From the NCBI GenBank assembly GCA_963834015.1, contig CAWIAG010000002.1, positions 620,001-684,000 on the forward strand: 64,000 nucleotides of DNA, given 5' to 3'. The notes under the pieces are model-generated. The model saw nothing but the letters and a program-made list of their open reading frames with translations. It did no database searches and had not been told where the DNA came from. The DNA is from FEN-1297 sp963834015. GTDB lineage: Bacteria > Bacteroidota > Ignavibacteria > Ignavibacteriales > Ignavibacteriaceae. Shown piece by piece: positions 35,301-44,379 of this stretch (position 1 is the first letter of the stretch; each line of letters starts with the position of its first letter). The position numbers and the translations under genes are program-made.

Positions 35301-36596
35301 TTAACCTTTGATCCATAATCTTCCTTCTTTTAAAGGAACTGTATGTTTTCGGTTTTTCCATTTAATATTTCTATCACGGAGTTTTTCAAATGAATAGTTA
35401 TCAAAACCAGCGGACAGAGAAAGTTCGCCAAGCCATTTATCTACCGGGACATAAATTCCATAAAGAGCGGAATCGCCGATTACAAAACACATAAGGCAGT
35501 TATTAGTTGTTACTCTGCGAAGTGAATGGAAAACTTCAGCAAGGTCTTTAAAATAAGCAGCAATCATTAAATGATAATGCTTTTTCCCTCCATGCTTTAA
35601 CCGTTCAACTTTAAGGGTTTCATATACCTCCATAAGCTCAGATTGAATTGGGTTCAGCTTTGGATCGGACAGAATTTTATCAATTTCATTATCAAGTTTT
35701 GAGACATGTTGTGTGCAAGCCCTTATTAGATTCTTTCTAACATTATCTTGCAAATCACCCCATCCATCGATGTCACCCCAAAAAGTCATTTCGAGACGCA
35801 TAGCGTCCGCATAATCATAATTGTTTGCGTATGGGGGTGATGTAATTACCAAGTCACCCCAATTTTTCGGAATAGATTTTATATCGCGAGCATCCTCATT
35901 GAATATTAAAGCAGTATTTTTGTTCATTACGCGACTTTGGACACGTCTCATGTCGATAAACATTTCATTAACCTTTAATTCAAAAGCAGTAAACGGTTCA
36001 AGCACTTTCGATTTGCTTTTTTTAGGTTGAATATACTGCCATTGAGCAGTACCGACCGGTGAAGTAGTCCTTAATATTGAGGTAATTATAAACCAGTTAA
36101 AATTTTTTATTTCTTCTTCCTGCTCTTGTTCAAACCATGTTTGTTTGAGAGCTTCTAATTTTTGAATTATCTCAAGTGGATAACAATTTGTTATAAGTTT
36201 GGGAAATTTCGTTTTTATGATTATTTTACTTTTAGCTTGCTTCAAAAGCGAGAGAGCCCCAGCTTTAAATTTATCCGGTGAATAATTCCATGAAAGTTTT
36301 ACATTAGCAATTTTATATATATATGTATGAGCTTCAATGCCTATTGATTCCACATTTTCAAATTCACTTTCTAATAAAACAGTTCCTGAACCAGCGAAAG
36401 GATCAATTATTCTAGTTCTTCCATTAGCTTTTTCTTGTCTAATAAGCTGGTTGACCCAAGCTGCTGAAAAACCAGCAGTATACCTACACCATTTGTGAAT
36501 AGACAAAGACATGTTATCGACAAAGGTTGATGAGTTTTTCTCTTCAACAATTGTCTCAGTTGAAAATAGCTCTAAATTATTTGCTTTGTAAAACAT
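35301..36596 (-). CDS. Type II DNA methyltransferase (N4-cytosine/N6-adenine amino-methylase type)
   Basis: 431 residues. Motif I DPFAGSG at residues 65-71 binds S-adenosylmethionine, and the catalytic motif IV ITSPPYANN lies at about 251-259. TSPPY is typical of N4-cytosine enzymes, and the order I before IV fits an alpha/zeta-like layout with the recognition region between. No large disruption is visible. It lies directly upstream of the broken endonuclease gene in the same direction, so the pair is a type II R-M system. Target sequence unknown. Confidence 0.85.
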   Translation of the reverse strand: MFYKANNLELFSTETIVEEKNSSTFVDNMSLSIHKWCRYTAGFSAAWVNQLIRQEKANGRTRIIDPFAGSGTVLLESEFENVESIGIEAHTYIYKIANVKLSWNYSPDKFKAGALSLLKQAKSKIIIKTKFPKLITNCYPLEIIQKLEALKQTWFEQEQEEEIKNFNWFIITSILRTTSPVGTAQWQYIQPKKSKSKVLEPFTAFELKVNEMFIDMRRVQSRVMNKNTALIFNEDARDIKSIPKNWGDLVITSPPYANNYDYADAMRLEMTFWGDIDGWGDLQDNVRKNLIRACTQHVSKLDNEIDKILSDPKLNPIQSELMEVYETLKVERLKHGGKKHYHLMIAAYFKDLAEVFHSLRRVTTNNCLMCFVIGDSALYGIYVPVDKWLGELSLSAGFDNYSFEKLRDRNIKWKNRKHTVPLKEGRLWIKG

Positions 36597-36641
36597 GTTC
36601 TAAATATAAGGAAATAAACTCTTACCATCACTTTTGTTATA

Positions 36642-37316
36642 TTATTCCAGCATTTTCAGCATTTCCACAGCAACAAACCGGTTGCCCGAATCATTCAGGT
36701 GAACACCGTCTATTGTTAATATACCTTTATCATCATCATGGGGATTATGTGAAGCTATATAATCAATAAAATCTTTATGCAAATCTAATAACTGAACACG
36801 TGTCTGATTTGCTACTTTTCTGCTTATTTCCGCATATTCATCCAGCATCCCGTCAATTTTATTTGTTCCTTGGTTCTTTTCCCCGATTACACTTGGAGTA
36901 CAAAGTATAATTCTTGCACTGGTTGTTTTAATCTTTCTTATAATTTCGTTTAAACCAGCTTCATACTGATCTTTGGGCGTCCCATGAAGTCCCGGAGTAA
37001 TTGAATGCCAGACATCATTAATACCAATGTATATAAAAACTATAGTTGGAGATTTTGAGATTACATCCCGTTCAACACGTATCTGTAAATCGGGGACTTT
37101 ATTTCCGCTGATTCCAGCACCTATAATATTAATAGATGGATTGTTTTTTGAAAGTGAATCTTTAATTATTGTTATATATCCATTAGGTTTTAAGCCCATT
37201 TGCGTAATAGAATCCCCAAAAAATATTATTCTATCATTATCTTTTAACATAAGCTTTCCTGTTGAACATGATAAGAGTGTACTTATAAGTGGAAAAAACA
37301 AAAAAAATTTATTCAT
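36642..37316 (-). CDS. SGNH/GDSL hydrolase lipoprotein
   Basis: From the ATG at 37316 (a GTG at 37325 also opens the frame) the protein starts MNKFFLFFPLISTLLSC, a lipoprotein signal with Cys17. Block I IIFFGDSITQMG holds nucleophile Ser36. GAGISGNKVPDLQIR is block II (Gly), IYIGINDVWH is block III (Asn), and TIDGVHLNDSGN holds the Asp-x-x-His of block V. It is expected to be an envelope-bound esterase or acetylhydrolase acting on sugars or lipids; the substrate is unknown. It lies 45 bases from the methyltransferase start, on the same strand. Confidence 0.85.
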   Translation of the reverse strand: MNKFFLFFPLISTLLSCSTGKLMLKDNDRIIFFGDSITQMGLKPNGYITIIKDSLSKNNPSINIIGAGISGNKVPDLQIRVERDVISKSPTIVFIYIGINDVWHSITPGLHGTPKDQYEAGLNEIIRKIKTTSARIILCTPSVIGEKNQGTNKIDGMLDEYAEISRKVANQTRVQLLDLHKDFIDYIASHNPHDDDKGILTIDGVHLNDSGNRFVAVEMLKMLE

Positions 37317-37395
37317 ATATACCACGTAATATGTAAATATATATAGTTGATGAATTTATATTTTTTCAATTTTTATTTGTAAAATTTTTGATCAT

Positions 37396-37854
37396 TTAAT
37401 CTTTCACTCTAACAATCATCTCAATTTCAACAGGTGCATCCAGAGGAAGCTCGCTTACTCCTACTGCGCTTCTGGCGTGTTTACCTTTATCACCAAAGAT
37501 TTTGACAATCAGCTCGGACGCCCCATTTGCAATTTTAGGCTGACCAGTAAAATAATCTGCACTGTTTACAAAGGCAGTTATCTTCACCACCTGCTCGATT
37601 TTATCAAGGTTTCCGGTTACACCTTTAATAACACTAAGACAGTTTAGTGCACAGATTTCTGCAGCTTTCACACCGTCTTCTACGCTTACCTGTGCGCCAA
37701 CTTTCCCTTTTATTTTTAATACACCATTTTCAGTTGGTAATTGTCCGGAAGTAAATACCAAGTTAGCTATCCTAACAGCCGGCACATAAACGGCCAGCGG
37801 CTTCGGTGGTTCTGGTAGTAGTAGTCCAAGTTCATTAATCGTATCTTCAAACAT
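37396..37854 (-). CDS. RidA family reactive-intermediate deaminase
   Basis: A 152-residue YjgF/RidA-fold protein (chorismate-mutase-like trimer). LVFTSGQLPTENGVL and VVKITAFVNSADYFTGQP are typical, and HARSAVGVSELPLDAPVEIEM holds the conserved Arg that binds the carboxylate in RidA enzymes. It belongs to the longer branch (about 150 residues, with an N-terminal LGLLLPEPPKPLAVYVPAV extension), so imine deaminase activity is likely but not assured. Divergent from mazG. Confidence 0.85.
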   Translation of the reverse strand: MFEDTINELGLLLPEPPKPLAVYVPAVRIANLVFTSGQLPTENGVLKIKGKVGAQVSVEDGVKAAEICALNCLSVIKGVTGNLDKIEQVVKITAFVNSADYFTGQPKIANGASELIVKIFGDKGKHARSAVGVSELPLDAPVEIEMIVRVKD

Positions 37855-37947
37855 GGTATCTCCTTTTTTATCAAGTTAAGTTTTTAGTATCTTTTTATAT
37901 ATATTGGCAAACCAAAAATAAAGAGTTCAAAATTAAGGAATTAAATA

Positions 37948-38715
37948 ATGACCGGAAGTAAATTTAATGAATTTGTAAACATTGTAAAAAGACTTCGTGC
38001 CGATTGCCCCTGGGACAAAGTACAAACAAATGAATCCATCCGGGCTGCCACACTTGAAGAAGCTTATGAGGTTGTTGAGGCTATAGACAATAAAGATGAT
38101 GTGGAACTGAAAAAAGAATTGGGAGATCTTCTCCTACATGTAGTTTTCCATTCTGTAATCGCTGCCGAAAATGGCAGATTTAATATTGATGAAGTAATCG
38201 ACTTAATACAAGAAAAATTAATAAGACGTCATCCTCACATCTTTGGAGAAACGGAAGTATCCGGTCCCGAGGATGTAAAACGCAACTGGGAAGCTATTAA
38301 GCTAACAGAAGGAAGGAAATCGGTATTGGAAGGAGTACCGGGTATGATGCCTTCACTGCAAAGGGCCTACCGTCTTCAGGAAAAAGCATCTAAAGTCGGG
38401 TTTGATTGGGAAAAGAAGGAAGACGTCTGGAAAAAAGTAATTGAAGAAATCGAAGAAATGCATAAATCCGAGAAAGAAGAATCCTTTGATGAACTTGAGG
38501 TGGAAGTTGGCGATGTATTCTTTGCGCTTACAAATTATGCACGATTCCTTGGAATAAATCCCGAGATTGCTTTAAGAAGAACAAACGAAAAGTTCATCAA
38601 CAGGTTCCAGTATGTAGAAAAGAAAATTAATGAAAGCGGCAGGCAGATAAATCAATCAAATTTAACCGAAATGGATAAGTACTGGGAAGAGAGTAAAAAA
38701 AATTTTAAGCGCTAA
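37948..38715 (+). CDS. mazG: Nucleoside triphosphate pyrophosphohydrolase MazG
   Basis: Hydrolyses (d)NTPs to monophosphates, a house-cleaning enzyme. 255 residues, with two MazG domains. The N-terminal one has DCPWDKVQTNESI, the metal-binding ATLEEAYEVVEAI and DLLLHVVFHSVI, then RRHPHIFGE. The second has VIEEIEEMHKSEKEE and EVEVGDVFFALTNYARF. It ends 57 bases before the start of a bidirectional terminator shared with the convergent TonB receptor gene. Confidence 0.93.
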   Translation: MTGSKFNEFVNIVKRLRADCPWDKVQTNESIRAATLEEAYEVVEAIDNKDDVELKKELGDLLLHVVFHSVIAAENGRFNIDEVIDLIQEKLIRRHPHIFGETEVSGPEDVKRNWEAIKLTEGRKSVLEGVPGMMPSLQRAYRLQEKASKVGFDWEKKEDVWKKVIEEIEEMHKSEKEESFDELEVEVGDVFFALTNYARFLGINPEIALRRTNEKFINRFQYVEKKINESGRQINQSNLTEMDKYWEESKKNFKR

Positions 38716-38771
38716 AAATCGGATCGTAAAAGCTACGCAAACTTATGCAATGAGTTTGCTATAAATTGTGT

Positions 38772-38812
38772 AAAATTCCCGGGAGAAATTGAGAAAATCT
38801 TCCGGGAATTTT
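38772..38812. terminator. Bidirectional intrinsic terminator
   Basis: AAAATTCCCGG (38772-38782) pairs perfectly with CCGGGAATTTT (38802-38812): 11 base pairs around a 19-base loop, with A- and T-rich flanks on both sides. It lies between the convergent mazG and TonB receptor genes and can serve both. Confidence 0.8.
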
Positions 38813-38816
38813 AATT

Positions 38817-41219
38817 TTAGATTTGATAACTCAGTTTAAAAGTTACATTTCTTCTTTCTTCAAAGTATGCACTATTAAAGAATGCTCCTTTAATCAAATG
38901 TGCATGATCCAATAAATTTGTAATGTATAACGAAGGTTGGAGAGTATGATTAGTTTCCAGGTTAAAAATATATCCACCGGACAGGTTAATAATCCAGGCG
39001 GGGGCTGTATGAGCTCCCAGGTTGAAATCAAATAAACCTGTTTTATAATCATAATCGTCGTTTCCGTTTGTTAAACCGCTGCCGTAGTTAATTAATAAAT
39101 TAATAAAATAATTAGCCGGCTGATAATTTAATCCGGTTACTAAAGTTAATCTCTGGTCGTGATCAAGATCATATGGACTGGAATAGAAGGAAGGAAGGAA
39201 TCCACCTGAGATTAATCCTTCTCCATATCCATGCATAATGGAACTATTAATATAGAATGAGAAAGGGTTAAATGGTTCATTATAATTCAAACTTAATTCT
39301 AACCCGGAAACTTTAACTTCTGCTACGTTGATATTTATTTTTATGCTGCTAGCGCCTAAAGTTTCATCATCTAACCCCGGTGAAGCATCCTTATGAAAAT
39401 AATCCAGTTTACTGGTTAAACTTGAATTGAATTTATGAATAATTCCAAGCTCATATAAATTATCTCTTTCTGGATATGTTCCTGAATTTAAAGTTGACCC
39501 GGTAATTATCTGAGATAAATAGTTCAACCCTTCAACATTTGTGGGTAAAAAAAGCCTGCCGTAACTTAAGTAAATAGTATTTGAACCATCTGTGTAAAGA
39601 TTTAGTTTTAACCGCGGGCTAACCTGAGTTTGAAATGGAATTGAAGGCGAAACCAACTGGTCATATCTAATCCCGGCTTCAAGCATTACCAGATCCCAAG
39701 GATGAATCTGAGTTTGGAAAAACATTCCAAAAGTTGAACTCTGATAATTTGAATTAATGACAGGCCCGTTCCCGGCAAAATCTTTTAATTGGAATACTTC
39801 ATTTGCGGCTGTCAGGTTTAATGCTAACCCCGCTTCATATTCAAATTGATTTGATAAACTGTTTGAATACTTAGCCCTTGTTCCGTATGAAAAATATTTC
39901 CTGTCCTGGTTAATAGTATAACTTGTTGTAGTATCTGTCCCCAGGTATTGCCTGGTTTCATCCAATTCATTATTAGTCAAATATTTTATACCTCTTTCGC
40001 TTGAAAAAAGAGATATTAATATTTTACTTCCTTTACCGGGTTCATTTGAAAATATATGATAATATGATAATGTTTGAAAAGCATTATAATTATTTTGAGT
40101 ATCATAATCTATTGCTTCTATCGAGTCAAAGGGGATATCTGTTTGAGTATCGCTGTAATTTAAATTCGAAGTTATATAATCATTTTCACCTAGCAAATAA
40201 TCTATCTTCCCATATAAGAAATAATCAAGACCATGATCGTTAAAAAGTTTTTCAACAGGCTGGTCCAATCTTCTGTCAGTTTCCTGACGTGAGACGGATA
40301 AATAATATCCAAAGTTTTCTAAATTATTGCTGAGAGAAATATCTTCTCCGTTTGAATTTAAAGCTTTAAATGTACCCACTTTATTACCAAGATATTCGTT
40401 ATTCGAAGTTAAATAACTCCCGACGTAAGTTGATAAATTTAAATGAAAATTACCGGTTGGAATTCTGTTTTGGATATCAAATACCGCAGTAGATTGGCCG
40501 CCATACTCTGCCGGGAATCCGCCGGTATAAATATTAATTCTCTGTACTATTTCCGGATTTACAATTTCATCCAGGTCACCTAGTACACCCAGAGGAATTG
40601 GAACTCCATCAAGATAATAAGATGAACTGCTGTACTCACTATGCTGATCCCTAATCACCATTTCCCCGATAGGTTCTCTAACTGCACCATTAACATTCTC
40701 CTGAATAAATGCAATCATACTGCCTTGCGGGGGAGCGTGATAAGTGTCCGTTAAGATTACCTGGTTGCCGGTTAAAGTATCTATATAACCAGAAACATGG
40801 TCGTCCTTTGAACCATTTATTAATACTTCATTCAGCCTTATACTGTTTTGAATCATTAAAATCTTTAAATGTTCCTGGATTTTATCAACGACTAAAGAAG
40901 TTAAATAATCTTTGTAACCTATACGATGGGCAAATAAAATATATTTGCCCGGTTCTAAGTTTGTGAAAATTGCAGCGCCTTGGGAATCAGTTAAGTATGT
41001 TCGATAAGTTTTTTTGCCCTTGCTAAGAGTTAAATTAACCAGTTCCAAAGGAGTATTTCTAATTGAATCAACTACAGTAACAAATAAATTAATTTTATCG
41101 TAAAGAATATCTTTATTTTTTTGTCCTCCAGACATGTTAAAGTTGAAGATTAAAAAGACTACAACAGTTATACTGATTTTTTGAATAATTTGTTTCCCAT
41201 TCGGTTTAAAATAATGCAT
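38817..41219 (-). CDS. TonB-dependent outer-membrane receptor with carboxypeptidase-like domain
   Basis: From ATG 41219 (a longer frame reaches 41267) the protein has about 800 residues with an N-terminal signal-like hydrophobic stretch (ISITVVVFLIFNFNMS). A CarboxypepD_reg-like beta domain with LVNLTLSKGKKTYRTYLTDS follows, then a plug with YYLDGVPIPLGVLGD and YTGGFPAEYGGQSTAVFDIQ. A large barrel ends in aromatic RRNVTFKLSYQI. It takes up an unknown substrate (siderophore, vitamin or glycan product) with TonB energy. No SusD partner is adjacent, so it is not a typical SusCD pair. Confidence 0.85.
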   Translation of the reverse strand: MHYFKPNGKQIIQKISITVVVFLIFNFNMSGGQKNKDILYDKINLFVTVVDSIRNTPLELVNLTLSKGKKTYRTYLTDSQGAAIFTNLEPGKYILFAHRIGYKDYLTSLVVDKIQEHLKILMIQNSIRLNEVLINGSKDDHVSGYIDTLTGNQVILTDTYHAPPQGSMIAFIQENVNGAVREPIGEMVIRDQHSEYSSSSYYLDGVPIPLGVLGDLDEIVNPEIVQRINIYTGGFPAEYGGQSTAVFDIQNRIPTGNFHLNLSTYVGSYLTSNNEYLGNKVGTFKALNSNGEDISLSNNLENFGYYLSVSRQETDRRLDQPVEKLFNDHGLDYFLYGKIDYLLGENDYITSNLNYSDTQTDIPFDSIEAIDYDTQNNYNAFQTLSYYHIFSNEPGKGSKILISLFSSERGIKYLTNNELDETRQYLGTDTTTSYTINQDRKYFSYGTRAKYSNSLSNQFEYEAGLALNLTAANEVFQLKDFAGNGPVINSNYQSSTFGMFFQTQIHPWDLVMLEAGIRYDQLVSPSIPFQTQVSPRLKLNLYTDGSNTIYLSYGRLFLPTNVEGLNYLSQIITGSTLNSGTYPERDNLYELGIIHKFNSSLTSKLDYFHKDASPGLDDETLGASSIKININVAEVKVSGLELSLNYNEPFNPFSFYINSSIMHGYGEGLISGGFLPSFYSSPYDLDHDQRLTLVTGLNYQPANYFINLLINYGSGLTNGNDDYDYKTGLFDFNLGAHTAPAWIINLSGGYIFNLETNHTLQPSLYITNLLDHAHLIKGAFFNSAYFEERRNVTFKLSYQI

Positions 41220-41386
41220 ATCAAATTTCCTTTTTCCTGTTAAATGAATCATCAGAGACAATATCAAGCCAAAAAAAGACCTTATCCGGGTTAAATAATA
41301 CCATACTAATTATTAAACCAATATTCAATTGATGGCTAAATAATTCAGTGCTTAATATTGTCCGAAAGCTTTTTAATTATGTCGGT

Positions 41387-41809
41387 TTAGATCAAAGATG
41401 ATTCTATTAATTCAGGAGGGCGGAAGATATCTTGCTGTTCTTTAAAGATTGCTACATTACCGCATGATTGTAAAACAGCAATTGAACGTAATAATGTATT
41501 AGGTACGGGGATTTCTAAAGGGAGAGCAATTTCTTTAGTGATTTTTAAACTGCTGTTAAGTGAATAATTATGATTGTTAATTTTACTTATTAGAACCTCA
41601 TTATAATTATTAAAAGTGTTTGTAATTTTTGTAATGTTTTCATCCTTACTGATGATATCATGGTTAAAACATATATCAGGTCCATCGGCAACATAATCTA
41701 CTTCCCTGTTATTGTATAGATAAATTGCTTCTTCACAACTACTAAGAAGAAAAGTAGCAACATAAATGGCGATTATAATAAATTTTTGTATTTTACTGTC
41801 TCTTGTCAA
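41387..41809 (-). CDS. Hypothetical lipoprotein
   Basis: The frame opens at TTG 41860, but the TTG at 41809 gives a normal signal (LTRDSKIQKFIIIAIYVATF then LLSSC) with a lipobox Cys at residue 25. The remainder (about 115 residues) has no recognised family; it contains NHNYSLNSSLKITKEI and two further Cys (DICFN, LQSCGN) that may pair. Both candidate starts are TTG. It stands alone between the TonB receptor and phoH, all on the minus strand. Confidence 0.55.
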   Translation of the reverse strand: MTRDSKIQKFIIIAIYVATFLLSSCEEAIYLYNNREVDYVADGPDICFNHDIISKDENITKITNTFNNYNEVLISKINNHNYSLNSSLKITKEIALPLEIPVPNTLLRSIAVLQSCGNVAIFKEQQDIFRPPELIESSLI

Positions 41810-42110
41810 GTTTCCACTGTTTAAAATAATATTCTCTATTAAAGTAATATTGAATTTCAAAATTATTAATGCTCTTTCTCAAGTCTGTCCTTTTATGTTG
41901 GTCTCATCACAATTACATGCAACTTTTTTCTTTTAAAAAATTAATTTGAAATTGTGCGGAATTAATAAATAAATAAGTACGAAAGGTTATTGGAGATAAT
42001 GCTTGTTCCGGTTCAAAGTAAATCCTAGCAATACGGTAAAATTCGAAGAAAAAGGAGAATTCTTATATAAAATTCAGAAACATCAATGAATTCAAAATCC
42101 GAAAATATTG

Positions 42111-43079
42111 TTATACACCATTTCCGTTTTTGGATTTTTCATAAGCATCAATAATATCTTTTACCAGCTTATGCCTAACTACATCAGATTTTTCAAAATA
42201 TACAAAACCAACTCCTTCAATTCCTTTTAAAATTTCTTTAGCCTGCACTAATCCGCTGGTAGTCTTAGGCGGCAGATCTATCTGGGTTATATCACCCGTA
42301 ATTATTGCCTTAGAATTGACACCAAGCCGAGTAAGAAACATTTTCATCTGCATATCTGTAGTATTTTGTGCCTCGTCCAATATAACAAAAGCACTATTTA
42401 AAGTTCTACCGCGCATATAAGCAAGAGGGACTATCTCAATAACTCCCTTCTCAATATAATTTTTTAATTTTTCGGATGGCATCATATCATCAAGTGCATC
42501 GTACAAAGGGCGGAGGTACGGATCAATCTTTTCACGAAAATCACCCGGTAAAAACCCAAGGCTTTCGCCAGCTTCAACAGCGGGACGTGCAAGCACTATT
42601 TTATTTACAACACCTCTATTTAAAGAAGAAACCGCAAAGGCAACAGCAAGATATGTTTTACCGGTTCCGGCCGGTCCAATTGCAAAGCAAATATCGTTTT
42701 TTAATGCAATCTGTAAGTAAGTAGACTGACCTGACGTTTTGGCCTTAATTACATCATTTTTTGTATAAAGGACAATAGAATCAATTTCTTTTTCATTAAT
42801 AATTTCCTTCCCCTCAACCGTAAGATTAAGTATCGTCTCTATATCAGCACCTTTTAAAGTGCCGTTCGTATTAAGAACGTATACCATCTCTTTTATTACT
42901 TTTTCGATAATATTCACTTCTTCAGTTACCCCCTTGATAACAACATTTTCTCCTCTAATAGTAATGGAAGCATTAAATTTATCTTCAATTAGTTTTAAAT
43001 TACTATCATTCATCCCAAGCAATGAGAATAGATCAACATTTTCAAGTACCATTCGTTTCTCAATAGCCGTCATCTTCAT
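42111..43079 (-). CDS. phoH: PhoH-like ATPase
   Basis: A 322-residue cytosolic protein with an N-terminal KH-like region (about 20-75) and the PhoH helicase-type ATPase core: FAIGPAGTGKTYLAVAFAV is Walker A, then ARPAVEAGESLGFLPGD, FVILDEAQNTTDMQMKMFLT (Walker B) and TGDITQIDLPPKTTSGLVQA. It is linked in many bacteria to ribosome or RNA handling and often neighbours ybeY, which is not here. A terminator separates it from the upstream LysM gene. Confidence 0.9.
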   Translation of the reverse strand: MKMTAIEKRMVLENVDLFSLLGMNDSNLKLIEDKFNASITIRGENVVIKGVTEEVNIIEKVIKEMVYVLNTNGTLKGADIETILNLTVEGKEIINEKEIDSIVLYTKNDVIKAKTSGQSTYLQIALKNDICFAIGPAGTGKTYLAVAFAVSSLNRGVVNKIVLARPAVEAGESLGFLPGDFREKIDPYLRPLYDALDDMMPSEKLKNYIEKGVIEIVPLAYMRGRTLNSAFVILDEAQNTTDMQMKMFLTRLGVNSKAIITGDITQIDLPPKTTSGLVQAKEILKGIEGVGFVYFEKSDVVRHKLVKDIIDAYEKSKNGNGV

Positions 43080-43093
43080 CCTTTAAATAAAAA

Positions 43094-43124
43094 GGCCCTT
43101 ATCATCAAAAGAATGACAAGGGCC
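43094..43124 (-). terminator. Intrinsic terminator of the LysM gene
   Basis: GGCCCTTATCAT (43094-43105) pairs with ATGACAAGGGCC (43113-43124); one position is a G-U pair in minus-strand RNA. The loop is seven bases. A T-run follows on the minus strand (positions 43093-43087), so transcription from the LysM gene should end here before phoH. Confidence 0.8.
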
Positions 43125-43164
43125 ATTATAATTAAATACAAACCAGAACATTAAACCGGGTTAC

Positions 43165-43845
43165 TTATTTAACCGGAGCGGGTTTGTAATTCTTTTTAAC
43201 TTTATCGTATTTAGCTTTTTCTTCTTCGGTCAAATTAGGGATCTTAAATATTTGTTTCGGGAAAATTAAATTCGGATTCTTAATTTCATCGCGGTTGGCT
43301 TTATAAATCACCGGCCATGCAAAACCATTACCATAGTATGCAGGTTTCTTTGCGATATTCCATAAACAGTCACCTTTTACTACCGTATAACTAACTTCTT
43401 TTGGTGCCTCAACCCATGCATCCAGGGCTGCCTGCATCTGGTTGTGAACTTTATCGAAGAATTCCGGAAGTGCGCTGATCTTATTTACTTTCAAAGCATT
43501 AAGATCTTTCTGCCTGTCAGCTTTAGGCCCTTCTTTCCTTGAGATTTTTCCATCAAGTTCAGTTACTGCATTTCTAAAATTATCTACATCTGCCTGGGTA
43601 GCTCCGAGCATTGCGTAAAGACTTTTTATACAATCATCATAACTCTGAATGTTCTTTGCTTTCAGATTGTCAATGTCAACTTGTAAAGCGCTGTCTTCTT
43701 TTATTAAACTTGCTTTTTCAGTTGTAAGCCGGTCAATTTCGGCTTTCCATTCGTCTTTAGTCATTTCTTTTTCCTGCGCAAATGCGGCAGCAGAAAAGAA
43801 GATTAATAGCGCAAACATGCTATATAAATATTTACTAATTTTCAT
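43165..43845 (-). CDS. Periplasmic LysM-domain protein
   Basis: 226 residues: a signal peptide (MKISKYLYSMFALLIFFSA to AFAQ), a long helical part at about 25-145 (coiled-coil-like, EIDRLTTEKASLIKEDSALQ), then a LysM module at about 152-203 (YTVVKGDCLWNIAKKPAYYG, IYKANRDEIKNPNLIFPKQ). LysM binds peptidoglycan glycan strands. The C-terminal tail is Lys-rich. It probably tethers or spaces the envelope. A coiled-coil lipoprotein gene lies 46 bases upstream, so the two likely form one operon ending at the terminator at 43.1 kb. Confidence 0.85.
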   Translation of the reverse strand: MKISKYLYSMFALLIFFSAAAFAQEKEMTKDEWKAEIDRLTTEKASLIKEDSALQVDIDNLKAKNIQSYDDCIKSLYAMLGATQADVDNFRNAVTELDGKISRKEGPKADRQKDLNALKVNKISALPEFFDKVHNQMQAALDAWVEAPKEVSYTVVKGDCLWNIAKKPAYYGNGFAWPVIYKANRDEIKNPNLIFPKQIFKIPNLTEEEKAKYDKVKKNYKPAPVK

Positions 43846-43891
43846 ATTATTTCTCCAATATCAAATTGTTTTTCAAAATTTATTAAAAACT

Positions 43892-44170
43892 TTATTTAGA
43901 ACCCATCTTGTCTAAATTAGCCTGGGTTTCTTCTTTTTCCTTATTGCACTGAGCAAGTTTATCCTGTTTTTCAGCTATTTGTTTTTCTAAACCGGCTCTC
44001 TGGTCTTTCAATTGATTAGATTGAGTTTGGAGAGAATTAACGTCGCTTCTCAGTTGATTTAATTGCGCCATTTCAGCCTCGCTGACACCGCCGCAGCCGC
44101 TAAGAAACGCAGTAGTAACAACAAATGCAGCTACTATTGTAGTGTTTCTAACGATTTTTACAATCTTCAT
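43892..44170 (-). CDS. Lpp-like coiled-coil lipoprotein
   Basis: 92 residues: a lipoprotein signal with Cys26 in LSGCGG, then an almost uninterrupted helix (AEMAQLNQLRSDVNSLQTQS, further GLEKQIAEKQDKLAQ) with heptad hydrophobic spacing. It resembles Braun lipoprotein in size and shape but ends DKMGSK; whether Lys92 is linked to peptidoglycan as in Lpp is a guess. It precedes the LysM gene and may work with it in holding outer membrane to wall. Confidence 0.7.
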   Translation of the reverse strand: MKIVKIVRNTTIVAAFVVTTAFLSGCGGVSEAEMAQLNQLRSDVNSLQTQSNQLKDQRAGLEKQIAEKQDKLAQCNKEKEETQANLDKMGSK

Positions 44171-44379
44171 ACCAGAACCTCCAATAAATAATTTTTAGTA
44201 TATTGTTTAAATATTTCAATTAATGAACTAGAAAATCAAAAACTATCCTTAAAATTTAACTTTTACTAATCCTTTGTGAAATAAGTTTTTATAAGCAGTA
44301 TTATATATAACAAATTAGGGCAATAAATTCAAGCAAATGTTGTTTTTATTCATTTTTTTTTTGCTCTCTGATACAATTA

